The notes under the pieces are model-generated. The model searched no databases, was not told where the DNA came from, and saw only the letters and a program-made list of their open reading frames with translations. DNA of 16,148 nucleotides from Clostridia bacterium (lineage in GTDB: Bacteria > Bacillota > Clostridia > Oscillospirales > Acutalibacteraceae): contig JAILDS010000197.1 in assembly GCA_024689165.1 (NCBI GenBank), positions 1 to 16,148 of the forward strand, given 5' to 3'. Positions 6,787 to 13,365 of the stretch are shown here, piece after piece. Position 1 is the first letter of the stretch. Each line of letters starts with the position of its first letter. A program made the translations under genes and the position numbers.

Positions 6787-6976
6787 CCCGACACGCAATA
6801 AAAAGCGCGCACGGATAATCGTCCTGATCTATCCTGCGCGTCTTTTTTCTGTTGTAAGCCTTCGGGTTCTGCGGTTTCCGCGTCACCGGGTTGACTGGCC
6901 ACGTTTTTCTCTTTTTCAGATCGAGCTCCCGTTTCTTTTTTTTCGAGAGCTTCTCATACGGAACGAATTTGTCCAT
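6743..6976 (-). CDS. Small basic conserved-type protein (77 residues)
   Basis: From the ATG at 6976 the product begins 'MDKFVPYEKLSKKKKREL' and continues with 'NPVTRKPQNPKAYNRKK', a pattern I associate with short, highly basic conserved Clostridial proteins of unknown function (possibly nucleic-acid or ribosome associated; inference). The start is set by AAAGGAGGG at 6983-6991; the frame opens 12 codons earlier without support. About the last 30 residues (from 'RRIDQDDYPC') are encoded antisense to the DUF218 terminator and then antisense to the end of the DUF218 gene, a 44-base overlap at 6743-6786. That tail may be non-conserved read-out of an older stop, or there may be a frameshift near the A6 run in 'NRKK'. 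The gene is divergent from the GNAT gene and has its own promoter. Confidence 0.72.
   Translation of the reverse strand: MDKFVPYEKLSKKKKRELDLKKRKTWPVNPVTRKPQNPKAYNRKKTRRIDQDDYPCALFIACRVRRCLRYTEERSIL
6800..6848 (+). terminator. Intrinsic terminator after the DUF218 gene
   Basis: CGCGCA (6806-6811) and GGATA (6813-6817) pair with TATCC (6830-6834) and TGCGCG (6835-6840), with one bulged C and a 12-base loop, followed by six T at 6843-6848. An A-run precedes the stem, so it could also act on the minus strand, where it lies inside the small basic protein gene. Confidence 0.85.
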
Positions 6977-6982
6977 AGCGTT

Positions 6983-6991
6983 CCCTCCTTT
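6983..6991 (-). promoter_or_regulatory. Ribosome binding site fixing the start at 6976 (minus)
   Basis: Read on the minus strand, AAAGGAGGG lies 6 bases before the ATG at 6976, a near-perfect site that excludes the earlier in-frame start at 7012. Confidence 0.85.
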
Positions 6992-7000
6992 GACACGACT

Positions 7001-7029
7001 ATCATACCACAAACGGAAACCGAAGTAAA
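7001..7029 (-). promoter_or_regulatory. Promoter for the small basic protein gene
   Basis: On the minus strand, TTTACT (7024-7029) and TATGAT (7001-7006) are separated by 17 bases. Transcription would begin just before the ribosome binding site, giving a very short leader. It is back to back with the promoter at 7064-7092. Confidence 0.65.
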
Positions 7030-7063
7030 GACCATTCCAAAACGCTTTGCCGCGCGGTCGGTA

Positions 7064-7092
7064 TTGATTTATTCGACAAATGTTATTATAAT
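7064..7092 (+). promoter_or_regulatory. Promoter for the GNAT gene
   Basis: TTGATT (7064-7069) and TATAAT (7087-7092) are 17 bases apart, a strong sigma-A match. The leader to the likely start at 7191 is about 90 bases. Confidence 0.8.
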
Positions 7093-7103
7093 AGTGAGTA
7101 AGG

Positions 7104-7159
7104 GCCCGGATACCGCTTAAATCTGCGCGTCAAGGCTTTTTTTGCGCGGTTGTTCGGGC
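7104..7159 (+). promoter_or_regulatory. Possible structured leader of the GNAT transcript
   Basis: GCCCG (7104-7108) can pair with CGGGC (7155-7159), and ACCGC (7112-7116) with GCGGT (7146-7150), closing a long internal segment that contains a run of seven T. The shape is compatible with a leader hairpin or attenuator, but I recognise no riboswitch class. Confidence 0.3.
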
Positions 7160-7190
7160 TGAAAAAAACGATAACGGACCGGTGATGATA

Positions 7191-7742
7191 ATGATCCTGG
7201 AAACGCAGAGACTGATCCTTCGGCCATGGCTGGAATCCGACGCGGAGGAATGTTATATATACGCGTCTGACCCGAGAGTGGGCCCGAGCGCGGGCTGGCC
7301 CGCTCACACGAGCGCGGACGAGAGCCGCCGGATCATCAAAACAGTGTTGTCGTCGCCCGAGACCTACGCGGTAGTGCTCAAGGAGACCGGACTGCCGATC
7401 GGTTCGGCGGGGCTTCATTTCCACAGCGACCTTGCGGAAGGCGACGACGAGGCGGAGCTCGGCTACTGGATCGGCATCCCGTACTGGGGCCGCGGCTTTG
7501 CGCCGGAGGCGTCGCGCGAGCTGCTTCGCCGGGCTTTTGAAGACCTGAAGCTCGAGCGCGTCTGGTGCGGTTACTACGACGGCAATGAAAAATCCAGGCG
7601 CGTCCAGCAAAAGCTGGGCTTCAGACATCAATGGTCCTCCGACGTCGTACCCGTGCCGCAGCTGGGCGTTACGCGCAAAGGGCACGTCAACCTTATGACG
7701 AAGGAAGACTGGCTCAGGCTCAACGGCAAGCTTCATTCTTGA
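7191..7742 (+). CDS. GNAT acetyltransferase, RimJ/RimL-like
   Basis: The product (183 residues from ATG 7191) is an acetyl-CoA-dependent N-acetyltransferase of the RimJ/RimL group. Marks are the N-terminal 'LETQRLILRPW' (3-13), 'ELGYWIGIPYWGRGFAPEA' (89-107) with the Q/R-x-x-G-x-G/A acetyl-CoA loop as 'RGFAPEA', and 'GNEKSRRVQQKLGF' (131-144), the usual final helix. Start choice: GTG 7182 and ATG 7185 are in frame, but family members usually begin a few residues before 'ETxRLxLR', and GGTGAT at 7181-7186 may serve as a weak ribosome binding site for 7191. Substrate (ribosomal protein, amino acid, drug or other) cannot be read. It ends within the next gene's -35 region, with no terminator, so read-through into the arabinofuranosidase gene is likely. 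Confidence 0.88.
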   Translation: MILETQRLILRPWLESDAEECYIYASDPRVGPSAGWPAHTSADESRRIIKTVLSSPETYAVVLKETGLPIGSAGLHFHSDLAEGDDEAELGYWIGIPYWGRGFAPEASRELLRRAFEDLKLERVWCGYYDGNEKSRRVQQKLGFRHQWSSDVVPVPQLGVTRKGHVNLMTKEDWLRLNGKLHS

Positions 7743-7767
7743 CTTGAAACAGCCTTCGCAGTATAAT
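7739..7767 (+). promoter_or_regulatory. Promoter for the arabinofuranosidase gene
   Basis: TTGACT (7739-7744) and TATAAT (7762-7767) are 17 bases apart, close to consensus. The -35 overlaps the stop codon of the acetyltransferase gene. The leader is about 22 bases, with AGAGG at 7787-7791 as ribosome binding site. I see no operator-like palindrome. Confidence 0.82.
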
Positions 7768-7796
7768 TAACGCAACAAATATAAGAAGAGGAAAAA

Positions 7797-10496
7797 ATGA
7801 AATACTCTGTCCTTCAGTTTTTCAGGAGGCTCATCGCGTCTCTGCTTGCTCTGTTCACCGCGATCTTCGCCCGGTCGGGTGGAGCTTCCCCTCAAAGACC
7901 GGACGCGGGATCGGTCGGCGGGTATGATGAAGCCTCGGCCGATTTCCGGCTTGCCGTCGACGCGGGCAACGAGCTCCACGACGTGAGCGACCTGCTTTTC
8001 GGCGCGTTCTTTGAGGACATCAACTTCGCCGGGGACGGCGGACTGTACGCCGAGATGGTCGCGAACCGTTCGTTTGAGTTCACCGCGCTCGCAAAAGACG
8101 ACGCTCTTTACGGCTGGTCCGTTTTCGGCGGCGCTTCCGCCGAGGTCTTAACCAACGCCGAGGAGGGGCTCAACGTCAACAACACGAGCTATCTGAAGCT
8201 CACTGCGGAGTCGACCAGCGGCGTCGCCAACCGCGGATGGCTCGAGGGCATGTCCGTTTCGGCCGGGGATCATAAGCTCAGCTTCTACGCAAAGGGCTTC
8301 AGCGGAAGCATCGCCTGTCGCCTGACGTCCAACGGTTCTGTCCTGGGCGAGACAGTGGTCGACGTCGCCGACACGGGCGATTGGATGAAATACTCAGCCG
8401 TTATCACCGCCGGAAGCTCCGGCTCCCCCGCGTCGCTCGAGCTTGAGATCGACGGCGGAGAGATCCTGCTCGACATGGTCTCGCTGTTCCCCGCCGACAC
8501 CTACAAGGGCCGTGAAAACGGGCTCAGGCGCGATATCTGCGAAGCGCTTGAAGAAATGTCTCCCTCTTTCCTGCGTTTTCCGGGCGGCTGCGTTATCGAG
8601 GGGTACGACTCCGTGACCGAATACGACTGGAAGGATTCGATAGGCGTTGACGATTCGGGCATGCCGCTTTTTTTCAACGGCGTTTACGGCGACGTGGCGG
8701 CAAGAAAACAGGGCATAGACATCTGGACGGATCTCGGGGCGACCGACGACCCGTACCCGTCATTCATGAGCTACGGGCTCGGTTTTTATGAATTCTTCCT
8801 GCTCTGCGAGGACCTGGGCTGCGAGCCGGTGCCCGTTCTCAACTGCGGGCTTTACTGCCAGATGCGCGGCATGCACGGGGTCGATATGAACAGCGAGGAT
8901 TTTTCGCGCTACATCGGCAATATGCTCGACCTTGTTGAATTCTGCAGGGGCGGAGAAGACACGGTCTGGGGCGCCGTTCGCGTTTCTATGGGTCACCCCG
9001 AACCCTTCGCGCTTCATTATTTAGGCATAGGCAACGAAAACGAGCTTGAAGAATACTACGAGCGCTACGCGGCTTTCCGCGAGGCCTTCGACGAAGCCGC
9101 CGAAGCCGACCCGGAGCTGTTCGCGGGCGTCGAGCTGATCTACTCTGCGGGAGCGTCCGACGCGACGCACGGGACGAATTACATAAAGTCCTACGAATAC
9201 GCCGAAAAATGGATGGATGAGAATTCCGCCTCCGCTCTTGACTTTGCCGGAGCCATCGACCAGCACTATTATAACGACCCCGAGTGGTTTTTGAAAAACG
9301 CCGATTACTATGACAAATACGGCAGAACAGACGACGAGATCACATCAAATCGCTACGGCGGCGCCATACCTGTTTTCGTCGGCGAGTACGCGGCGCGCTC
9401 CAACACCCTCGGGGCTGCTCTCGCGGAAGGCGCGTATATGACCGCGCTCGAGCGGAACTCCGACGTCGTCCGTATGGCGTGCTACGCCCCGCTGCTTTCC
9501 TCAGCGACAGCCCGCCACTGGGCGCCGGACCTCATCTGGTTCAACAACTCCGGCGTTACGCCGTCCGTCAACTACTATATGCAGAAGCTGTTCTCAACGA
9601 ACACCGCCCAAAAGGTCGTTTTCAGCTCTCTTGAAGGAGCATCCGTCCCACAGGATGATATCTTCGGCAGGGTCGGCGTCGGCACGTGGAACACCTCCGC
9701 AAGCTTCGACAACATTTTGGTCGTCGACAACGAGACCGGCAAAACTCTCGAAAAAGACAATTTCACCGTCAACGACCTGTTCTGGAACTGGCAGTTCCCC
9801 ACCGACGGGACATGGAACGTCAAAAACGGAGAGCTCGTCCAGAACGACACGACTATGGAATGGTCGCAGGCGGGCACTGTCGCCTACTTCGGCGACGATA
9901 TCGAAAACTACACGTACACTCTCGACGCCGTGAAGCTCGACGGCGAGGAGGGCTTCCTGATCCCCTTCGGCGTCACGGACGAGTCCAACTGCCTGATGTG
10001 GAACATCGGCGGCTGGAACAACACGGTTTCATGCCTGCAGGAGATAAAAGACGGCGGGAAGACCGGGCAGATACCCGGCACAGTCAGAGAGCTCGTGATA
10101 GAGACCGGCAGGCTTTACAAGCTCAAGGTCGTCGTTGACGGCAGAAACGTAAAGTGCTTCATTGACGGGGAGCTGTACGTCGACTACACGACCGGTTCGG
10201 ACAGCGAGGCCCTTTGCTACACCGTATCCGGCATCGACGGAGACGATCTGATAATCAAGCTCGTCAACGTGACGGAAGAAAGGAAGACCGTCGCCGTCGA
10301 TCTCGCGTCCCTCGACGCGACGGGGCTGACCGCGTCCGTCCTGACCCTGACGGGCGACTCGCCGGAGCAGGAAAACGCCTTCGGCGAAGATCCGGCCATG
10401 GCGATCGCTTCGTCAAGCTTCACCGTACCGGGGCCACGTTTCAACTACACTCTCGATTCTCTTAGCGCGACGGTCATACGGATCCCTCTCAACTGA
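7797..10496 (+). CDS. Secreted GH51 alpha-L-arabinofuranosidase with extra LamG-like module
   Basis: The 899-residue enzyme should remove terminal arabinofuranosyl residues from arabinan or arabinoxylan outside the cell. Residues 1-26 form a Sec signal ('FFRRLIASLLALFTAIFA'). The GH51 signature 'FGAFFEDINFAGDGGLYAE' is at 68-86, a carbohydrate-binding-like beta segment at about 105-240, and the barrel from about 255 ('FLRFPGGCVIEG'). The likely acid/base is E414 in 'GIGNENE' and the nucleophile E530 in 'VFVGEYAA'; the 116-residue spacing suits clan GH-A. After the barrel an unusual concanavalin/LamG-like module (about 620-800, 'VKLDGEEGFLIPFGV', 'KVVVDGRNVKCFIDGELYVDY') precedes the usual C-terminal beta domain (803-899). 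No cell-wall anchor is seen, and no uptake gene is adjacent. It has its own promoter and terminator. Confidence 0.92.
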   Translation: MKYSVLQFFRRLIASLLALFTAIFARSGGASPQRPDAGSVGGYDEASADFRLAVDAGNELHDVSDLLFGAFFEDINFAGDGGLYAEMVANRSFEFTALAKDDALYGWSVFGGASAEVLTNAEEGLNVNNTSYLKLTAESTSGVANRGWLEGMSVSAGDHKLSFYAKGFSGSIACRLTSNGSVLGETVVDVADTGDWMKYSAVITAGSSGSPASLELEIDGGEILLDMVSLFPADTYKGRENGLRRDICEALEEMSPSFLRFPGGCVIEGYDSVTEYDWKDSIGVDDSGMPLFFNGVYGDVAARKQGIDIWTDLGATDDPYPSFMSYGLGFYEFFLLCEDLGCEPVPVLNCGLYCQMRGMHGVDMNSEDFSRYIGNMLDLVEFCRGGEDTVWGAVRVSMGHPEPFALHYLGIGNENELEEYYERYAAFREAFDEAAEADPELFAGVELIYSAGASDATHGTNYIKSYEYAEKWMDENSASALDFAGAIDQHYYNDPEWFLKNADYYDKYGRTDDEITSNRYGGAIPVFVGEYAARSNTLGAALAEGAYMTALERNSDVVRMACYAPLLSSATARHWAPDLIWFNNSGVTPSVNYYMQKLFSTNTAQKVVFSSLEGASVPQDDIFGRVGVGTWNTSASFDNILVVDNETGKTLEKDNFTVNDLFWNWQFPTDGTWNVKNGELVQNDTTMEWSQAGTVAYFGDDIENYTYTLDAVKLDGEEGFLIPFGVTDESNCLMWNIGGWNNTVSCLQEIKDGGKTGQIPGTVRELVIETGRLYKLKVVVDGRNVKCFIDGELYVDYTTGSDSEALCYTVSGIDGDDLIIKLVNVTEERKTVAVDLASLDATGLTASVLTLTGDSPEQENAFGEDPAMAIASSSFTVPGPRFNYTLDSLSATVIRIPLN

Positions 10497-10501
10497 AGCA
10501 C

Positions 10502-10536
10502 AAAGGAGCGGCAGACGCCGCTCCTTTTCTTTATTA
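10502..10536. terminator. Terminator between the arabinofuranosidase and PAP2 genes
   Basis: AAAGGAGCGGC (10502-10512) and GCCGCTCCTTT (10517-10527) form a perfect 11-pair stem around AGAC, followed by TTCTTTATT on the plus strand. On the minus strand the tract after the stem is poorer (GTGCTTC) but may still serve the convergent PAP2 gene. Confidence 0.9.
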
Positions 10537-10575
10537 AGGACAGTATCGCGTTTTTTATTGACTGCAAAATCCGCT

Positions 10576-11541
10576 TCACGCAGCCTTGCCGAACAAAGCT
10601 TTGATATGCTTGCTTCCGCACAGGAAGAATTCCTTGGAAAGCATCGCGAAGACAAAGCCTATAGTGCCGCCCATGAGCACGTCGCTGAAAAAGTGCGCGC
10701 CGACCATTATACGGCTGACGGCGACAAGCCCTGTGAACACGACGGCAAAGATCCAGCAGGCGGCTCTTTTGCCCTTGCTTTTAACGCCTATGAGCTCGAG
10801 CATTGTCGTCAGGTAAAAAGTGGACGCGGCGGAACGGGTATGCCCGCTCGGGAACGATTTGAAAGCGTCCGAAGTACCGAAGGTCGCTTTCATCCACGCC
10901 TTGTCGGGCTGCCCGTTAACGACGTACCACCGCGTGAAGCCCGAGTAATCGTCTATCACGTTCATCGCGCGGTAACGCATCCTCCCGACGGGATTCTTGA
11001 TCAGCTGCACGGTTATGACCGACGCTATTATCGCGCACGCCGTTACTATCGAAAACTTCAGCAGCTTCTTTACGCTCTCGTCAGAGAAATTGTTGACGGC
11101 GAGCACCGCGAGAACCGTTGTGAAAAGCGCCAGGAACACCGATACCCCCCAGACGTATGAGGGCAGGCCTCCGTCGACGGGGTCGAAATGGCGTAAAATA
11201 TAACCGAACAGCTCTTTGTACCACGAGCCGTACAGCCCGCATACTCCGACCGCAGCGATGATCTGAAGGATCGTTTTCAGTGGCTTTTTTTTCCAGAACC
11301 GTGTGATATAGATCAGTGCCAGCTCCAGCGCGAGCGCGCCGACGAGGAATTCCGGACAGGTCCCGATCGCCTCAAAGGCGCTGCCGAAGAGATCCGAAGC
11401 GTAATACTGCCCGGCAGACAGGGAATGCCTGGTCAGAATATCGCTGACCTGCAGATCGGTGAACGTCGCGGCGGTCAGAAGCCCACCGAAGATCAGAAAG
11501 AACAGAACGAGACTGAGTATGGTTTTCTTTTTCAGCGTCAT
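10576..11541 (-). CDS. PAP2-family membrane phosphatase
   Basis: The 321-residue integral membrane protein has about seven hydrophobic segments and the three phosphatase motifs of PAP2 enzymes: K182-x6-R189 ('KNPVGRMRY', with Tyr instead of the usual Pro after the Arg), 'PSGH' 231-234, and 'SRIMVGAHFFSD' 276-287 with R277, H283 and D287. Such enzymes dephosphorylate lipid phosphates such as undecaprenyl pyrophosphate or phosphatidic acid at the outer face of the membrane; which one applies here is not clear. The long first half (helices before residue 160) is larger than in minimal PAP2 proteins. The start has GGAGGG at 11546-11551 upstream, and a good promoter precedes it. It is divergent from the YjdF-like gene. 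Confidence 0.9.
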   Translation of the reverse strand: MTLKKKTILSLVLFFLIFGGLLTAATFTDLQVSDILTRHSLSAGQYYASDLFGSAFEAIGTCPEFLVGALALELALIYITRFWKKKPLKTILQIIAAVGVCGLYGSWYKELFGYILRHFDPVDGGLPSYVWGVSVFLALFTTVLAVLAVNNFSDESVKKLLKFSIVTACAIIASVITVQLIKNPVGRMRYRAMNVIDDYSGFTRWYVVNGQPDKAWMKATFGTSDAFKSFPSGHTRSAASTFYLTTMLELIGVKSKGKRAACWIFAVVFTGLVAVSRIMVGAHFFSDVLMGGTIGFVFAMLSKEFFLCGSKHIKALFGKAA

Positions 11542-11579
11542 AAGTCCCTCCGGCGCTCATTTTTTGTTCTGACGGATAG

Positions 11580-11608
11580 ATTATCTCAGAACACCTGACA
11601 AAAGTCAA
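11580..11608 (-). promoter_or_regulatory. Promoter for the PAP2 gene
   Basis: On the minus strand, TTGACT (11603-11608) and GATAAT (11580-11585) are 17 bases apart, in the divergent region with the promoter at 11650-11678. Confidence 0.78.
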
Positions 11609-11649
11609 CCGAGGCGTATGACTATTTTTTATTTGGGTCTGATTATGTG

Positions 11650-11678
11650 TTGAAATCATTCTTGAAATATGGTATCAT
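11650..11678 (+). promoter_or_regulatory. Promoter for the YjdF-like gene
   Basis: TTGAAA (11650-11655) and TATCAT (11673-11678) are 17 bases apart; the leader is about 23 bases. The -35 is 41 bases from that of the divergent PAP2 promoter. Confidence 0.78.
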
Positions 11679-11694
11679 CGACCTCGTTGAACTC

Positions 11695-11700
11695 AGGAGG
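11695..11700 (+). promoter_or_regulatory. Ribosome binding site fixing the start at 11708
   Basis: AGGAGG lies 7 bases before the ATG at 11708. The frame is open from a GTG-type codon... at 11669, but that position overlaps the promoter -10 region, so it cannot be the start. Confidence 0.85.
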
Positions 11701-11707
11701 TAAGAGA

Positions 11708-12469
11708 ATGAAAGAGCACATGAACTTCATCCAAAGGGTAACAAAGATCCCGAAAAAATGGGAGCTCGCTCTGTGGTGGGTCTTCCGTATCATGATGATC
11801 ATCGGGATATTTCTTCCGTTATGGAAGGACAAGCTGCCGTTCCTGTCGTTTTCAAAGGAGATACCCTTCGCTCAGAACGTCCTTCAGATGGGTGCGAACA
11901 CTCTCGCGATGTTCCTGTGGGAGATTTTCATGATGTTCCCGAAAAAGAGCTTTTTGCGTCAGATCCCGACGTATATTCAGGACGTTTCCGTTCCGTTCAT
12001 TTTCTGCACGGCATTCTGCGGAGCTTACCTCAGTTTCTATTACAGCATCTGGTGGTGGGATTCCTTCCTCCATACTCTCGGAGGCCTTCTCGGCGTTATC
12101 TGCGGGTATGAGTTCCTCTGCGCCATGCAGAAGAGGGACAAGACCTACTGCAACCTGCCGATAATGCTCTTCGCGGCTTTCGGTTTCTGCTTCGTTTTCG
12201 GCAACCTCTGGGAGCTGTTCGAGTTCACGTATGACCAGATAGCTCTCGGCGACTCTCAGCACTGGTCTATCGAGCTCGCGCAGGAGGGCTACAGAACTCT
12301 GTTCCCGTCCCGCGACCCCGGCCGTTTCGCGCTTATGGACACGATGGGCGACATGGTCTGCAATACCGTCGGCTCCGTCGTCGGATATATCTTCCTGAAA
12401 ATATTCCCGTACCACCATAAGGGCAAGCACGACCTGAACGCCTTATATCCGCAAAAAGACGGCGACTGA
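11708..12469 (+). CDS. YjdF/DUF2238-like integral membrane protein
   Basis: The 253-residue product has about six hydrophobic segments (near 22-40, 60-77, 95-113, 122-139, 150-168 and 217-233). Conserved polar residues sit inside or beside them: 'WWDSFLHTLGG' (116-126), 'GNLWELFEF' (165-173) and 'DTMGDMVCNTVGS' (211-223). This arrangement of WD/H/GG, WE..E and D..DM..N..G resembles the YjdF/DUF2238 membrane family, whose function is unknown; the acidic and His residues could bind a metal or take part in transport (inference). The C-terminal tail is cytoplasmic-looking and basic. It is a single-gene transcript with its own promoter and terminator, divergent from the PAP2 gene, and the shared promoter region hints at linked envelope roles. 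Confidence 0.78.
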   Translation: MKEHMNFIQRVTKIPKKWELALWWVFRIMMIIGIFLPLWKDKLPFLSFSKEIPFAQNVLQMGANTLAMFLWEIFMMFPKKSFLRQIPTYIQDVSVPFIFCTAFCGAYLSFYYSIWWWDSFLHTLGGLLGVICGYEFLCAMQKRDKTYCNLPIMLFAAFGFCFVFGNLWELFEFTYDQIALGDSQHWSIELAQEGYRTLFPSRDPGRFALMDTMGDMVCNTVGSVVGYIFLKIFPYHHKGKHDLNALYPQKDGD

Positions 12470-12511
12470 TCCCGACGGGAAGCTGAATTCGCCGACCTGC
12501 GCGCATTTTTT

Positions 12512-12547
12512 AAGAGCGAGCCAATCACGGGCTCGCTCTTTGTTTTT
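12512..12547 (+). terminator. Terminator after the YjdF-like gene
   Basis: AAGAGCGAGCC (12512-12522) pairs perfectly with GGCTCGCTCTT (12530-12540) around a 7-base loop, followed by TGTTTTT. On the minus strand the stem is followed by A residues, so it serves only the plus strand well. Confidence 0.9.
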
Positions 12548-12584
12548 CAGTTGAGAAGGGTCGCGCTCGATCCGGGCAAACCGA

Positions 12585-13304
12585 CTAATCGGAGTCGAGC
12601 GAGGCGAACACCTTGGAAATATCCTCGTTTATCACAAGGTCGGCGTACGCGTCGTATGGCGTCGGGTCGTAATTGATGATAACGAATTTCGCGTTCCGGC
12701 CGCGGTAATCCACAAGACCGGCGGCGGGATAGACGACAAGAGAACTGCCGACGACGACCAGCATGTCGCAGGCCCTTATCGCTGCGATGCTCTTTTCGAG
12801 TTTTCGCATGTCAAGCGACTCGCCGTAAAAGATTATATCAGGTCTTAGTATCCCTCCGCAGGAGCAGCGCGGCACGCCTGCTGCCGATTTGATATAGCTC
12901 TCCGGGTATCTTTTTCCGCAGCGGACGCATCTGTATTCAAGCGTCGTGCCATGGACCTCTATAACGTTCCGGCTGCCCGCAAGCTGGTGCAGGCCGTCGA
13001 TGTTCTGCGTGACGACCGCGCCGACCTTGTCGCCGAGACCCGCTATCGCCTTGTGGGCTACGTTAGGCTTCGCGTCGCCGACGATAAGAAAATCCTTATA
13101 GTACCTGTAAAATGTTTCCGGATCGGACTCGAAGAAATCGATCGAAAGAAGCGTTTCGTACGGCACGGGCGACTTGCGTTTTTCAAGCCCTTCCCTGCCC
13201 CTGAAATCTGCAAGCCCGCTTGCGGTGGAAATACCTGCGCCAGTAAGGAAAACGACGTTCCCGCTCTGCGCGAGGAGTTCTCTGAACTGCTCAAGCTTAT
13301 CCAT
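12585..13304 (-). CDS. cobB: Sir2-family NAD-dependent protein deacylase (sirtuin)
   Basis: The 239-residue product removes acyl groups from lysine side chains using NAD, releasing nicotinamide. Seen in order: 'TGAGIS' (21-26) and 'DFRG' (33-36) of the NAD site, 'TQNIDGLH' (99-106), catalytic H118 in 'EVHGT', zinc ligands C126, C129, C147 and C149 (the second pair is C-x-C rather than C-x-x-C), 'FYGE' (159-162) and 'GSSLVV' (186-191). Length is usual for bacterial sirtuins. On the minus strand the ATG at 13304 has AGGGTGA some bases upstream and a promoter at 13324-13351. It is divergent from the GPH symporter gene, the two sharing a region bounded by inverted repeats. Family is certain; deacetylase versus desuccinylase preference is not decided by what I can see. 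Confidence 0.94.
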   Translation of the reverse strand: MDKLEQFRELLAQSGNVVFLTGAGISTASGLADFRGREGLEKRKSPVPYETLLSIDFFESDPETFYRYYKDFLIVGDAKPNVAHKAIAGLGDKVGAVVTQNIDGLHQLAGSRNVIEVHGTTLEYRCVRCGKRYPESYIKSAAGVPRCSCGGILRPDIIFYGESLDMRKLEKSIAAIRACDMLVVVGSSLVVYPAAGLVDYRGRNAKFVIINYDPTPYDAYADLVINEDISKVFASLDSD

Positions 13305-13323
13305 TCCTGTATCACCCTTGTTT

Positions 13324-13351
13324 ATTATAACGCTCCCGTCTTATTTTTCAA
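13324..13351 (-). promoter_or_regulatory. Promoter for the sirtuin gene
   Basis: On the minus strand, TTGAAA (13346-13351) and a perfect TATAAT (13324-13329) are 16 bases apart. The left inverted repeat lies 14 bases upstream of the -35. Confidence 0.8.
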
Positions 13352-13365
13352 GCTTGAACCGGCAT

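Noticed and set aside
10558..11160. Plus-strand open frame of 200 codons
   Set aside because: It is antisense to the PAP2 gene, whose motifs are clear; the product has shadow-like composition.
11669..11707. Upstream start of the YjdF-like gene
   Set aside because: It overlaps the -10 box of the promoter and has no ribosome binding site; AGGAGG precedes the ATG at 11708.
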